A DNA stretch of 64,000 nt, taken from Cyclobacterium qasimii M12-11B (GTDB lineage Bacteria; Bacteroidota; Bacteroidia; Cytophagales; Cyclobacteriaceae). Position 1 is the first letter of the stretch. Each line of letters starts with the position of its first letter. Where the stretch lies: assembly GCF_000427295.1 (NCBI RefSeq), contig NZ_ATNM01000136.1, positions 95,821-159,820 on the forward strand, read 5' to 3'. Below, piece by piece: positions 40,578 through 50,543 of this stretch. The translations under genes and the position numbers were made by a program. The notes below the pieces were generated by a model that was given only the letters and a program-made list of their open reading frames with translations, had not been told where the DNA came from and made no database searches.

Positions 40578-41853
40578 TCAGCTTGTAACCAATTTGATTT
40601 TTCCTGAGGAAGCCTTGTAAATATTGGCTACCTTTTTCATTGATTTGCCCAACTTTCGTTCAGCTTTATTGTAGTTATCCCAGTTTTCCATCAACCTATC
40701 GGCAATTTGCTTGCCCTCCGTTTCTTCTATTTCAAATACCCAATCTGCCAATCCCAGGTCATAATACATCTGTCCTTTAATGGTGTCTTCAGGTTGTCTC
40801 AAATAAAACATAGGGGTACCATTCGCAGCAGCTATTATCGGAGAATGACATTCAAAGCTTATCACCGAATGAGCCCTTGCATAAATCGAAGCCGCTTCAT
40901 CCGGAAGCCAATAATCCCGCTTGATAACCTTGCTTTTCACATCCGCGGGAAGGGGATCAATCAACAATTCATCCATAATGTCTACCTGGTAAGTCATCTC
41001 CGGACAAATCAATACTTTGTTGCCTGTTTTCCTCACCCATTCTATCATCGCCACCCTCATCTTGGCATGATCTACCTCTTTGTATTTGGCGTTGGTTTCC
41101 TCTACCTCCTTAATTTTCTCTGCTGACCAGTTAACTTTTTAATTTTATGGTAAGGAGTGTACCTAAGTCTGGGGATTACACATATAAATTTCTTCTCCTC
41201 TAATTGATGGGATTCTAAAAACGAGATGGCTTTGTCTTCATCCAATAGATTAAAGAAAAAGTAGCATCCGGAGCAAATGAAATGTTTTTTCCAGTAAGCC
41301 CATGGCTTTTCAATACTTTTAATGAAGCCGTTTCTCTGGTATAAATGAAAGAGGAAGCATCCAACACTTTTTTTAATTCAGGAGAAATGGATTGGATGGT
41401 AGTACCAAAAATACCAAAAGGTTTATCGGTATATTTCATCCATGCCTCAAGGTTGTCTTGCCCCACCACATAAGGCCCCGAACCATGAACCAAAATGTCT
41501 GCTTTTTTAATGGCGGACATTACTTCTTCATTTTCCACACTACTGTCTGGAGCCACTGACCCATAGATGATTTTAACCTCTGGGAAATTCTTATGAAGAA
41601 GTTCCTTTACTTTCTCTCCTTTAGATTTCTTCCAAAGTATGATTTTATATTCTGGCAAGAAGGTTTTCAATATATGAATCAATCCTGGCGTATGTGCAAT
41701 ATCTCCAATGTTCACATCTTGCCAGCCGGACACCAGCAAAATGGTCTTGGTCGGATTTGAAGAATTATTATTTGCAATCGCACCGGTAATGGAAGCGATA
41801 AACATCCCTGTTGAAAGGCAAGTAATTTTTTTCAATGCATTTCTTCTTTCCAT
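40578..41853 (-). CDS. Exported polysaccharide pyruvyl transferase-like protein (two frameshifts)
   Basis: Reconstructed from frames 41215-41853 and 40578-41060 with the joining segment 41061-41214. One base must be added at the A3 at 41252-41254 and one in the T5 run at 41136-41140; with both, the span is exactly 426 codons. The N-terminus ([18 protein letters not shown]) is a Tat-like signal. The body has [45 protein letters not shown] and [20 protein letters not shown], the pattern of PF04230 proteins. Family members transfer pyruvyl groups to sugars, usually in the cytoplasm, so export is unusual. Substrate unknown. Confidence 0.7.
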
Positions 41854-41994
41854 AATCCTTCCCGATTGTCTCGTTATTAAAATACTAAAATGGCGTTATT
41901 TAAGGCAAAATAAAACAATTGATCCAAGTAATTTATGGCTGCAATTTCAAATTCATCAAGAACCACCCTCTTCACATGCCTAATAATTGGTTAT

Positions 41995-42026
41995 AAAAAA
42001 ACTCCTCAACCGAAGGCTGAGGAGTT
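41995..42026 (-). terminator. Rho-independent terminator of the TRAP operon, UUCG loop
   Basis: On the minus strand a 12-bp stem (AACTCCTCAGCC / GGTTGAGGAGTT) closes a TTCG tetraloop and is followed by seven Ts. It lies 22 bases past the stop of the TRAP large permease gene. Confidence 0.92.
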
Positions 42027-42048
42027 AAATATATATAGTGTCTATTTT

Positions 42049-43347
42049 TTATAAACCAAAAACAGATGGCAACCAAAGGGTAAGCTCTGGAATCAATGTG
42101 ATCAGAAGCAAACCTAATAACATCGCAAAGAAAAAGGGAAGTAAAGGAAAGAATACCTTAGCAATGGAGGTCTTGGCCACTCCTACCCCAACAAATAAAA
42201 CAGAGCCAACGGGAGGGGTACAAACCCCAATACACAAATTCAACACCATCATGATACCAAAGTGGATTGGATCAATTCCTAAAGTCACCACTGCTGGTAA
42301 GAATATAGGCGTGAAAATCAATACTGCCGGCGTCATGTCCATAAAAGTACCAACAAACAATAAAATCAGGTTTATCATAATTAATATCATGAACTTATTG
42401 TCACTCATAGAGAGTAAAGCCGAACTGATCGACTGAGGGATATTCTCACTGGACATGGCCCATGACATGCTCATTGAAGTAGCGATCAACAACATAACAA
42501 TCGCAGTTGTTTCAGAGCTTTTCAATAAAATGGATGGGAGATTTTTCAATTTTATTTCCCCATAAATAAAAGACAAGACCAAGGTGTAGACAACTGCTAT
42601 TGCTGATGCCTCTGTTGCCGTAAATACACCGACTACTATCCCTCCAATTACGACGACTAAAAGCATCAAACTAGGAAAAGCTGCTAGAAACTTTGTCCCA
42701 AGTTCTTTGGCACTTGTAGGTTCTCCTGGCTTTAGATTGTGTTTTTTGATAAAAATAGCTGCAGTAATCATCAAGAATAAACCAATTAATAAGCCTGGAA
42801 TATATCCTGCAATAAATAGAGCCGCAATGGATACGCCCCCACTGGCCAAAGAATAAACAATCAGCACATTGGATGGGGGAATGATCAAGCCAGTAGTAGA
42901 GGCAGTGATATTTACTGCAGCGCCTAATTCCCTAGGGTACCCTTCTTTCTCCATTCTAGGGGCCAATATACCACCAATGGCAGAAGCTGCCGCAGCCGCT
43001 GAACCTGCAATGGCTCCAAAAAGCATGGCAGCAATAACATTTACGTACAACAATCCACCAGGAAGTTTTCCTGTCATGGCTTTTGCCAAATTAATTAACC
43101 TATTGGCAATTCCCCCTTTATTCATAATCTCTCCTGCTAAAATAAAAAACGGGATGGCCAATAAGGCAAAACTGTCGAGGCCCACTCCCATTCTTTGGGC
43201 AATAGTAGTGGCTGAGGGAACAGATGCTATGGTAACTGTAAGGGTAAGAAAACTAGAAAAACCCAATGCCCAGGCAACTGGAACACCAATCCCCATTAGA
43301 ATAATAAAACTAACAATAAGTATAAGGATGCTTAAATATTCTTCCAT
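42049..43347 (-). CDS. dctM: TRAP transporter large permease subunit (DctM/SiaM type)
   Basis: A 432-residue, about 12-helix membrane protein. Typical DctM features include PVAWALGFSSFLTL, LAIPFFILAGEIMNKGGIANRL, GGLLYVNVIAAMLFGAIAGSAAAAAS and the DMTPAVLIFTPIFLPAV segment with a PIHFGIMMVLN follow-up. It is the sodium-coupled permease of a tripartite ATP-independent periplasmic transporter. Gene order DctP-DctQ-DctM with 3-base gaps shows one operon. Adjacent uronate genes suggest a hexuronate substrate. Confidence 0.95.
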   Translation of the reverse strand: MEEYLSILILIVSFIILMGIGVPVAWALGFSSFLTLTVTIASVPSATTIAQRMGVGLDSFALLAIPFFILAGEIMNKGGIANRLINLAKAMTGKLPGGLLYVNVIAAMLFGAIAGSAAAAASAIGGILAPRMEKEGYPRELGAAVNITASTTGLIIPPSNVLIVYSLASGGVSIAALFIAGYIPGLLIGLFLMITAAIFIKKHNLKPGEPTSAKELGTKFLAAFPSLMLLVVVIGGIVVGVFTATEASAIAVVYTLVLSFIYGEIKLKNLPSILLKSSETTAIVMLLIATSMSMSWAMSSENIPQSISSALLSMSDNKFMILIMINLILLFVGTFMDMTPAVLIFTPIFLPAVVTLGIDPIHFGIMMVLNLCIGVCTPPVGSVLFVGVGVAKTSIAKVFFPLLPFFFAMLLGLLLITLIPELTLWLPSVFGL

Positions 43348-43350
43348 GAT

Positions 43351-43839
43351 TTAAATATTTTGGGGGGCTTTATTGTTCATTAAAATTTTAAGATCTGCCA
43401 ATTGGTAAAAAAGTACCAGTAGACCTGAAAAAGGGATCATCATATAAACATATGCCAGCGGCAATTGTAAAGTCGCTGATTTTTGTTCCAGAATGAAGGT
43501 AATGTAAACCAGGTTTGCCCCTCCCATTATCATCACAGGAATAACAAATAGTATGATGACAATATTTATAACTATTAATAATCTTCGTTTCGCTTCGCCG
43601 ACCAGCTTGGTTGGCAATATGTCTATGGCAAGGTGATTTCCTTGTCCCGCTACATAAGCAGCCCCTAACATACCTAACCATACCAATAAATACCTTGATA
43701 GTTCGTCTGTAAAGGAACTAGGAGATTGGAGCACATACCTTGAAACAACCTGCCAGGTAACATTAAGAACCATCACAGCCATAATGACCATCAGCATGAT
43801 CCCTACAATTTTATCTAATTTTAATTTAAGACTGCTCAT
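43351..43839 (-). CDS. dctQ: TRAP transporter small permease subunit (DctQ type)
   Basis: A 162-residue protein with four membrane helices. The VVSRYVLQSPSSFTDELSRYLLVWLGMLGAAY stretch, broken here for length, contains the DctQ hallmark W(Q/V)V-x-x-RY and ELSRYLLVW. NHLAIDILP after helix 2 is the second hallmark. It pairs with DctM in the inner membrane. It starts 3 bases after the DctP stop and ends 3 bases before DctM. Confidence 0.93.
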   Translation of the reverse strand: MSSLKLKLDKIVGIMLMVIMAVMVLNVTWQVVSRYVLQSPSSFTDELSRYLLVWLGMLGAAYVAGQGNHLAIDILPTKLVGEAKRRLLIVINIVIILFVIPVMIMGGANLVYITFILEQKSATLQLPLAYVYMMIPFSGLLVLFYQLADLKILMNNKAPQNI

Positions 43840-43842
43840 TGC

Positions 43843-44838
43843 TTAATATTTTCTAATTTCTTGCACCAACTTATACATTTCCGGATCTGATTCTTTCATG
43901 AGTTCATAAACCTTTTCCGCTTCTTTTCTAAATGGCTCCTTGTCTGGATAAAGTACTTCTACTCCAGCTTCCTCCAAAATTTTCATTGATTCGGCAACGG
44001 ATTCTTCCCATAATTTGTACTGGTAAACAGCAGACTCATCAGCAGCATCTTGAAGCCATTTTCTTTCCTCTTCGGATAGAAGGTCCCAAACTTTGGTACT
44101 TACGATCATCATATCTGGGATAGCCGTATGTTCATTTAAAGAATAATATTTACAAACTTCATAATGTCGGGAAGTAACAAAACTTGGCGGATTGTTCTCT
44201 GCGCCGTCCACAATTCCTTGTTGCAAAGCAGTATATAGTTCACCAAAGGATACTGGGGTAGGTGAACCTCCGAAACTCTGCACCATATTTACTGCAGTTG
44301 GGCTTTCCATCACTCGTATTTTCAAACCCTCTATATCAGAAGGAACCATAACAGGCTTGTCTTTGGTATAAAAACTACGTTTACCACCATCGTAAAAACA
44401 CAAGCCCTTCAACCAATATTTTTCGCCAGCAGCCAGAAGCTGTTTGCCTATAGGTCCTTCAAGTACTTTAGCCTGTTGCTCATCATCGCGAAACAAATAA
44501 GGCTGACCTAATATCTTAATTTCCGGTGCAAATCCCTCCATTGCTGCAGTGGATACTTTGGTCATGGCCAAACTACCAATTTGTAGCAGTTCCACAAGTT
44601 CCCGCTCAGTTCCTAATTGCTGGTTGGGATATACCTGAACAATCATTTTGCCATCAGATTTTTCTTCTGCTTTTTCAGCTAAATACAACATGGCCGCATG
44701 GACAGGGTGACTGGTATCCAATCCATGACCAAGTTTTAATATCCTTACCCCTCCCGGTTTCGAGCAGCTAACCAAAATAACTGCCAAAAACAGCATACTT
44801 AGGTAGATTGGGAAATTCGTCTTTTTAAATTTCAACAT
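43843..44838 (-). CDS. dctP: TRAP transporter solute-binding protein (DctP type)
   Basis: A 331-residue periplasmic binding protein with a lipoprotein-type signal (VILVSCSKPG, Cys about 26), common for DctP in this phylum. Domain motifs: LGHGLDTSHPVHAAML, VYPNQQLGTERELVELLQIG, LKIRVMESPTAVNMVQSFGGSPTPVSFGELYTALQQGIVDGAENNP (split by the selectivity loop); the conserved Arg in KIRVMES pairs with the substrate carboxylate. This supports an acidic substrate, fitting uronate uptake. It is the first gene of the TRAP operon and is divergent from uxaA, with about 400 bases between them. Confidence 0.93.
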   Translation of the reverse strand: MLKFKKTNFPIYLSMLFLAVILVSCSKPGGVRILKLGHGLDTSHPVHAAMLYLAEKAEEKSDGKMIVQVYPNQQLGTERELVELLQIGSLAMTKVSTAAMEGFAPEIKILGQPYLFRDDEQQAKVLEGPIGKQLLAAGEKYWLKGLCFYDGGKRSFYTKDKPVMVPSDIEGLKIRVMESPTAVNMVQSFGGSPTPVSFGELYTALQQGIVDGAENNPPSFVTSRHYEVCKYYSLNEHTAIPDMMIVSTKVWDLLSEEERKWLQDAADESAVYQYKLWEESVAESMKILEEAGVEVLYPDKEPFRKEAEKVYELMKESDPEMYKLVQEIRKY

Positions 44839-45243
44839 ATGAATTGCAATATAATTTGGGTTTCTATTATTCGTTCACTTCTTAAAATTATATGAATTAA
44901 GTTTTATTTCAATAATTCATTCACAATATATCTCTTCTATTGTTCCGCTAAAATTCTTTCTCCAACAATGTCGTGCTCACATACAGACTGATTAATAATG
45001 AATTAGCCTAGTGTTTTCAGAAGGTTTCGCTTGCAATTTATTCCTGTCCTCAAATAATTTTTTCCGATAATTCTGGGATCTCTATGAAAATTCTCTTCTA
45101 ACACCTCTGAAAGGGTTTTTGGAATTTTAACAATAAACCATCAAAATTAGTGGGGATTTAAAAAAAAGAAGCCCTTAGCCTCTTTTCTTTTAATTTATTT
45201 ATAAATTGTGCAATCGATTGCTCAAGATAATCAAATAATTGAA
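44839..45243. other. Divergent TRAP/uxaA promoter region
   Basis: About 405 bases. AT-rich, no gene. The main structural feature is the palindromic operator-like site at 45209-45222, close to the uxaA start. No equally good second site is near dctP. Confidence 0.5.
45209..45222. promoter_or_regulatory. LacI/GalR-type operator-like palindrome at the uxaA leader
   Basis: TGCAATCGATTGCT matches TGnAAnCGnTTnCA at 9 of 10 defined positions, and the inner GCAATCGATTGC is a perfect 12-bp palindrome. It lies 22 bases upstream of the preferred uxaA ATG (45244), a position where bound repressor would block transcription. Confidence 0.6.
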
Positions 45244-46890
45244 ATGGTGCATAAAGTTTTACAAATTCATCCTGACGACAACGTTCTGGTTGCGTTAACA
45301 GACCTTAATAAGGGCGAAATTATCCAATTTGGAAATCATGAAATTACATTAAAAAGCAGTGTTTCTGCCAAGCATAAATTCACCATTTCTGACTTAGGTC
45401 AGGATGACAAGGTTTATATGTATGGTATAATTGTGGGTAAAGCCTTGTTTCCCATTGCATCGGGTGATGTAATCACGACGAGCAACCTTGCCCATCAGAC
45501 AGCGGCATACACTGGCCAAAGAAAGTCATTTGAGTGGAATGCTCCTGATGTAAGCAAATGGAAAAACAGGACGTTTGATGGCTATCATCGACCTGATGGA
45601 CAGGTAGGAACGGCCAACTATTGGCTAGTCGTACCTTTGGTTTTTTGTGAAAACCGAAACATAGAAATCATGAAGCAAGCTTTTGTAGAGGAGCTGGGTT
45701 TTGCTAAACCCAATCCTTATAAATCGTTTGTGAAACAAATGAAACAACTTTATCTCGATGGAGACAAGGAAGGGCTTCAGCAGGTCGGTGTGGAAACACT
45801 AGAACTGGCAGGCGAAGAAAAGCTATTTAAAAATTTAGATGGCATCAAATTCCTAACCCATAATGGAGGTTGTGGTGGCACCAGGCAGGATTCGGAGGCC
45901 CTTTGCGCCTTGATCGCCGGATACATCAACAACCCAAATGTGGCGGGTGCAACAATTTTAAGTCTGGGATGTCAAAATGCACAACCTGCGATTTTAAAAG
46001 AAAAATTAGCCAATATAAATCCGGATTTCAAAAAACCTGTAATCATCTTAGAACAACAGGAAGAAGGGACAGAACCCCAATTGCTCACCAAAGCCATCCA
46101 ATCTACTTTTCTGGCAATGACAGAGGCAGATCAACTGGTAAGAGAACCAGCGCCTTTGAGTCAATTGACTATAGGTTTGGAATGTGGTGGATCAGATGGT
46201 TTCTCAGGAATTTCTGCCAACCCATCCTTAGGTCAGGTATCTGATATTCTTGCCGGTTTGGGAGGAAAAACCATTCTATCGGAATTTCCCGAACTATGCG
46301 GTGTGGAACAGGAATTGATCAACAGGTGTACAACCGATGAGAACGCAGAAAAATTCGTGAAGTTAATGCGTGCCTATTCAGCCTCTGCTGAAGCAGTAGG
46401 TTCTGGTTTTGACATGAATCCAAGTCCAGGGAATATTAAGGATGGCTTGATCACAGATGCAATAAAATCAGCAGGAGCTGCCAAGAAAGGTGGAACCTCT
46501 CCTATTGTAGACATCCTTGATTATACTGAAATTGTCACAAAACCAGGACTCAGCTTATTGTGTTCTCCTGGAAATGATGTGGAAAGCACCACTGCAATGG
46601 CAGGTTCTGGAGCCAATATCATACTGTTCACTACAGGCCTGGGTACACCAACAGGAAACCCTATTACACCTGTTATAAAAGTATCTTCCAATCACAAGTT
46701 ATCCAAACGGATGTCTGATATCATAGATGTGGACACCGGCGGAATCATTTCAGGTGAAAAGACCATTCCTGAAATGGGTGATGAGTTAATGGAACATATT
46801 ATCCAAGTGGCCAGTGGTAAGATAAAAGCGAAAGCAGTTTTGTTGAATCAGGACGATTTCATACCGTGGAAACGAGGAGTATCACTTTAA
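45244..46890 (+). CDS. uxaA: Altronate dehydratase
   Basis: The frame can be opened at a GTG at 45208, but that would place the operator-like palindrome inside the gene; the ATG at 45244 begins MVHKVLQIHPDDNVLVAL, the conserved family start, giving 548 residues. The N-terminal SAF domain (about 1-100) is followed by a UxaA catalytic region with THNGGCGGTRQD, SLGCQNAQP, TIGLECGGSDGFSG, ESTTAMAGSGANI and TPTGNPITPV. UxaA dehydrates D-altronate to 2-keto-3-deoxygluconate in galacturonate breakdown. First gene of the plus-strand uronate operon. Confidence 0.95.
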   Translation: MVHKVLQIHPDDNVLVALTDLNKGEIIQFGNHEITLKSSVSAKHKFTISDLGQDDKVYMYGIIVGKALFPIASGDVITTSNLAHQTAAYTGQRKSFEWNAPDVSKWKNRTFDGYHRPDGQVGTANYWLVVPLVFCENRNIEIMKQAFVEELGFAKPNPYKSFVKQMKQLYLDGDKEGLQQVGVETLELAGEEKLFKNLDGIKFLTHNGGCGGTRQDSEALCALIAGYINNPNVAGATILSLGCQNAQPAILKEKLANINPDFKKPVIILEQQEEGTEPQLLTKAIQSTFLAMTEADQLVREPAPLSQLTIGLECGGSDGFSGISANPSLGQVSDILAGLGGKTILSEFPELCGVEQELINRCTTDENAEKFVKLMRAYSASAEAVGSGFDMNPSPGNIKDGLITDAIKSAGAAKKGGTSPIVDILDYTEIVTKPGLSLLCSPGNDVESTTAMAGSGANIILFTTGLGTPTGNPITPVIKVSSNHKLSKRMSDIIDVDTGGIISGEKTIPEMGDELMEHIIQVASGKIKAKAVLLNQDDFIPWKRGVSL

Positions 46891-46916
46891 ATTAAATAAT
46901 AACTATAATACATACA

Positions 46917-47732
46917 ATGTCTCAATTATTTTCAGTAAAAAACAAAGTCATCATAATTAGTGGTGGAACCGGTGTTTTAGGCAAAGCAATTGCCAAACAT
47001 CTGGCGTTGGAAGGTGCACAGATGATAATCCTTGGCAGGAATGAGGATAAAGTAGCTGCCCTGGTAAGTGAAATCAAAGATGATGGAGGTTATGCCTACC
47101 CTGCCATAGCAGATGTAACCAACGAAAATGACCTTACCCAGGTCAAAGAAAATCTAGAGAAAGAATTTGAGCAGATAGATGTTTTGATCAATGCTGCTGG
47201 AGGAAATATGCCTGGAGCTACTGTCATGCCAGATCAAATGGTTACTGACTTGTCTTCCGAAGCTGTAAAAACGATTATGGATCTCAATTATATGGGAACC
47301 TTCTTACCAATAAAGACCTTTTTGCCACTATTGGTGAAATCCAATAAAGCATCAATCATAAACATCTCTTCAATGGCGGCCAGCAGACCCATGACCCGTG
47401 TAATGGGATATGCTTCAGCAAAAGCGGCTATTGACAATATGACCAAATGGATGTCTGTGGAATTTGCTAAAAAATATGGCGCAGGATTACGCGTCAATGC
47501 TGTAGCACCCGGCTTCTTTTTAACCGCTCAAAATGAAGCTTTGTTAACCAATAAGGATGGTAGCCTTACACAGCGTGGAAATCAAATCATTGACCATACA
47601 CCAATGGCTAGATTTGGAAGTCCAGAAGAGCTTTTTGGAGCAGTACAATGGTTAAGCAGTGAAGCTTCGAAGTTCGTAACAGGAACAATTACAGAAATTG
47701 ATGGGGGATTTAGCGCGTATTCAGGAGTATGA
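46917..47732 (+). CDS. SDR-family D-mannonate/fructuronate oxidoreductase (predicted)
   Basis: A 271-residue classical short-chain dehydrogenase. Cofactor motif [12 protein letters not shown] (GxxxGxG-like), NAAGG, and the catalytic Ser ([11 protein letters not shown]) with YASAK. It closely fits the bacterial SDR D-mannonate oxidoreductase type that replaces UxuB. The reaction is NAD-linked interconversion of D-fructuronate and D-mannonate. Placement directly between uxaA and uxuA supports this role. Its TGA overlaps the next ATG by four bases (ATGA). Confidence 0.88.
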   Translation: MSQLFSVKNKVIIISGGTGVLGKAIAKHLALEGAQMIILGRNEDKVAALVSEIKDDGGYAYPAIADVTNENDLTQVKENLEKEFEQIDVLINAAGGNMPGATVMPDQMVTDLSSEAVKTIMDLNYMGTFLPIKTFLPLLVKSNKASIINISSMAASRPMTRVMGYASAKAAIDNMTKWMSVEFAKKYGAGLRVNAVAPGFFLTAQNEALLTNKDGSLTQRGNQIIDHTPMARFGSPEELFGAVQWLSSEASKFVTGTITEIDGGFSAYSGV

Positions 47733-48924
47733 GCAGCAATAAGCAACCAATATATATGGAACAAACCATGCGATGGTATGGTCCAAATGATCCAGTACAG
47801 TTATCAGATATCCTACAATCAGGAGCTACAGGCATAGTAACTGCCTTGCATCAAATCCCCAATGGCCAGGTTTGGACAAGGGAAGCAATAAAGGAACGAA
47901 AAGCCATCATCGAAGAAGCAGGATTAACCTGGTCAGTCGTTGAAAGTGTACCTGTGCACGAAAACATCAAAACCCGCTCAGGGAATTTTGAGGAATGTAT
48001 TAAAAATTATCAGGAGAGCATCAGAAACCTTGCTGCCGAAGGTGTTTTCACTGTCTGTTATAATTTCATGCCTATATTGGATTGGACAAGGACCAACCTT
48101 GCTTATCCTATGGCCAATGGAGCAAAAGCACTTCGTTTTGAAATGAAAGCCATTGCTGCCTTTGACTTATTCATTCTTAAACGCCCAAGTGCTGCAGCAG
48201 ATTACAGCGAAAGCATGAAGCAAAAGGCCAAGGCTCATTTTGATACTTTGTCTGAAGAGGAAAAAACCAATTGGTCAATAATATCATTGCTGGATTACCA
48301 GGAGCAGAAGAAGGTTATTCTGTAGAAGATTTTCAAAAAGCATTGGATACTTTCAAAGGAATTGATGCAAAGAAACTGGGTGAAAACCTTAATTTATTCC
48401 TCGATGCCATTGTTCCTGTGGCTGAAGAAAACAAAGTATCCGTTTGTATTCACCCCGATGATCCTCCATTCCCTATTTTCGGATTGCCAAGAGTGGTAAG
48501 TACAGCCAAGGACTATGACCGTATCCTGGAAAACAACAATAGTCCCTATAACGGTTTCACCTTTTGCACCGGTTCTTTAGGAATCAGGGCTGACAATGAT
48601 CTTCCTGCAATGGTAGAAAAATATGGTGAGCACATTCACTTTATTCACTTGAGAAGTACTCAGAGGGATGAAGAAGGGAATTTCTACGAAGCCAACCACA
48701 TGGAAGGTGATGTTCCTATGGCAGATGTTGTAGAAGAAATAGTGAAGTTACAGCAGAAAATTGGTAAATCACTTCCTATGCGTCCTGATCATGGACACCA
48801 AATGTTGGATGATCTGGGTAAAGTCACCAATCCTGGTTATTCTGCCATTGGAAGGTTAAAAGGACTTGCTGAACTTAGAGGTTTGGAAATTGGGATTGCC
48901 AGAAGCATCTTGAAAACAGAATAA
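47729..48924 (+). CDS. uxuA: Mannonate dehydratase (one frameshift)
   Basis: Reconstructed from frames 47729-48325 and 48271-48924. One added base in the A6 run at 48261-48266 changes [10 protein letters not shown] to [20 protein letters not shown]; the span plus one base is exactly 399 codons. The protein has the UxuA start [14 protein letters not shown], the metal-binding [18 protein letters not shown] segment, FCTGSLGIR and the [12 protein letters not shown] end with its His ligands. It dehydrates D-mannonate to 2-keto-3-deoxygluconate in glucuronate breakdown. Third gene of the operon. Confidence 0.92.
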
Positions 48925-48965
48925 AAGTTATTAACAATACACATTCAACTAACCTAAAAATAATT

Positions 48966-50324
48966 ATGAATAAATCTAATGATAGCAGGAGGGATTTTAT
49001 TAAAAAATCTGCTTTGGCAACCATGGGTATTTCTTCTTTAGGAGCTGTAGGGTTTTCTGCCAAAAGCTACGGAAATATCATCGGAGCAAATGACAGGATC
49101 AACCTGGCAATCGCTGGTTTAGGAAGACGATTGGGCGCATATTATGAGCCTATAAAATTAAAATCCAGCAATATAAACCTTATGTACCTTTGTGATGTAA
49201 TGCCATCGCAAAGAGAAAGGGCTGCAAAAAATTTCTCGAAACACATAGATTATCAACCAAAACTTGAAAATAGTATTCTAAAAGTTTTGGAAGACAAAGA
49301 GGTGGATGCGTTGATCAATGCTACCCCTGATCACTGGCACGCACCAGGTACCTGGCTAGCACTTGAGGCAGGTAAAAATGTCTATGTAGAAAAACCTTGT
49401 AGCCACAATCCTTATGAAGGAGAGCTTTTAGTTGCTTACCAAAAGCATTACAATAAAGTGGTGCAAATGGGTAACCAGCAGCGCTCCTCCCCTGAAAGTA
49501 TCCAAATCATTAAAGATATCCATGAAGGTGTGATAGGAAATGTTTACAAAGCGACAGCCTTTTACAATTCAGCAAGAGGTGAAGTGCCTAACCAAAAGAA
49601 GGCTACTCCTCCGAATGGGTTGGATTGGGATTTGTTTCAAGGACCTGCACCTAGAAGAGAATATACAGAAGAAACCTGGAACTATAACTGGCACTGGTAT
49701 GGCTGGGACCATGGAACAGCTGAGGCTGGAAACAATGGCACCCATGAAATAGATGTTGCCAGATGGGCACTTCAGGTAGATTTCCCTGAAAAAGTATCTG
49801 TAGATTCAGGAAAGTACCATTGGCCGAACGATGGCTGGACCATGTACGACACAATGGATGCTGTTTTCAAATTCTCAGGCAATAGAACCATTCAGTGGGA
49901 CTGTAAAAGCCGAAATGGACACAATACTTATGGTCCGGGAAGAGGAACCATTGTTTATGGAACAGATGGCTCTGTATATATTGACAGGGGTGGTTACAAA
50001 CTGTTTGATAGAAAAGGTGATTTAATCAAAACCAGTGAATCAGAAAGCCAGGAAGCGGGTACTGCACTTGGAGGCGGAGGCGATATGTCTACCCTTCATG
50101 TTGTTAACTTCTTTGATGCTATTCGAGGTAAAGCAGAACAAAAAAGCCCTATAGACGAAGGTGCTAAAAGTGTGTTGCTTTGCCACTTGGCAAACATCGC
50201 TTCCAGAACTGGAGAAGTGCTGACTTGTGATTCTTCAAATGGTCACATTACGAATAGTAAAAAAGGGAAAGCCCTTTGGAAAAGAGAGTATGAAAAAGGA
50301 TGGGAGCCTAAATTAAAAGCTTAA
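48966..50324 (+). CDS. Tat-exported Gfo/Idh/MocA-family oxidoreductase
   Basis: A 452-residue protein with a Tat signal (SRRDFIKKSALATMGISS). A Rossmann domain reads RINLAIAGLGRRLG, then VDALINATPDHWHAP and VYVEKPCSHNPYE (the conserved EKP). The C-terminal domain has GNNGTHEIDVARWAL and ends EKGWEPK. Such exported members oxidise, reduce or hydrolyse glycans with a tightly bound NAD. Its place as last gene of the uronate operon suggests a link to uronate-sugar cleavage (inference). Followed by a strong terminator. Confidence 0.92.
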   Translation: MNKSNDSRRDFIKKSALATMGISSLGAVGFSAKSYGNIIGANDRINLAIAGLGRRLGAYYEPIKLKSSNINLMYLCDVMPSQRERAAKNFSKHIDYQPKLENSILKVLEDKEVDALINATPDHWHAPGTWLALEAGKNVYVEKPCSHNPYEGELLVAYQKHYNKVVQMGNQQRSSPESIQIIKDIHEGVIGNVYKATAFYNSARGEVPNQKKATPPNGLDWDLFQGPAPRREYTEETWNYNWHWYGWDHGTAEAGNNGTHEIDVARWALQVDFPEKVSVDSGKYHWPNDGWTMYDTMDAVFKFSGNRTIQWDCKSRNGHNTYGPGRGTIVYGTDGSVYIDRGGYKLFDRKGDLIKTSESESQEAGTALGGGGDMSTLHVVNFFDAIRGKAEQKSPIDEGAKSVLLCHLANIASRTGEVLTCDSSNGHITNSKKGKALWKREYEKGWEPKLKA

Positions 50325-50358
50325 CCATTTATATTTTTCTATAGATACAATCAACTTT

Positions 50359-50390
50359 AAATCCCCGGATATACTTCGGGGATTTTTTTT
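50359..50390 (+). terminator. Rho-independent terminator of the uronate operon
   Basis: A 9-bp stem (AAATCCCCG 50359-50367 with CGGGGATTT 50377-50385) with a 9-base loop, then a T-run to 50390. About 35 bases past the Gfo/Idh/MocA stop. Confidence 0.88.
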
Positions 50391-50543
50391 GACCAATTTT
50401 AATGGCACAGCCTAATAAACCATCTTCTTTAGTTCAGCTTGTCAATAAAAAATCAGGCTTAATTGAAGGTTTTGGACTTTAATCGGTGAAAGTTGCTCAT
50501 TTATTCTTTTAAACTCATCCGGCCATAAACCATCTATTCGGTT

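Noticed and set aside
45208..45243. GTG start for altronate dehydratase
   Set aside because: It adds 12 non-conserved residues and covers the operator-like palindrome; the ATG at 45244 starts the conserved N-terminus.
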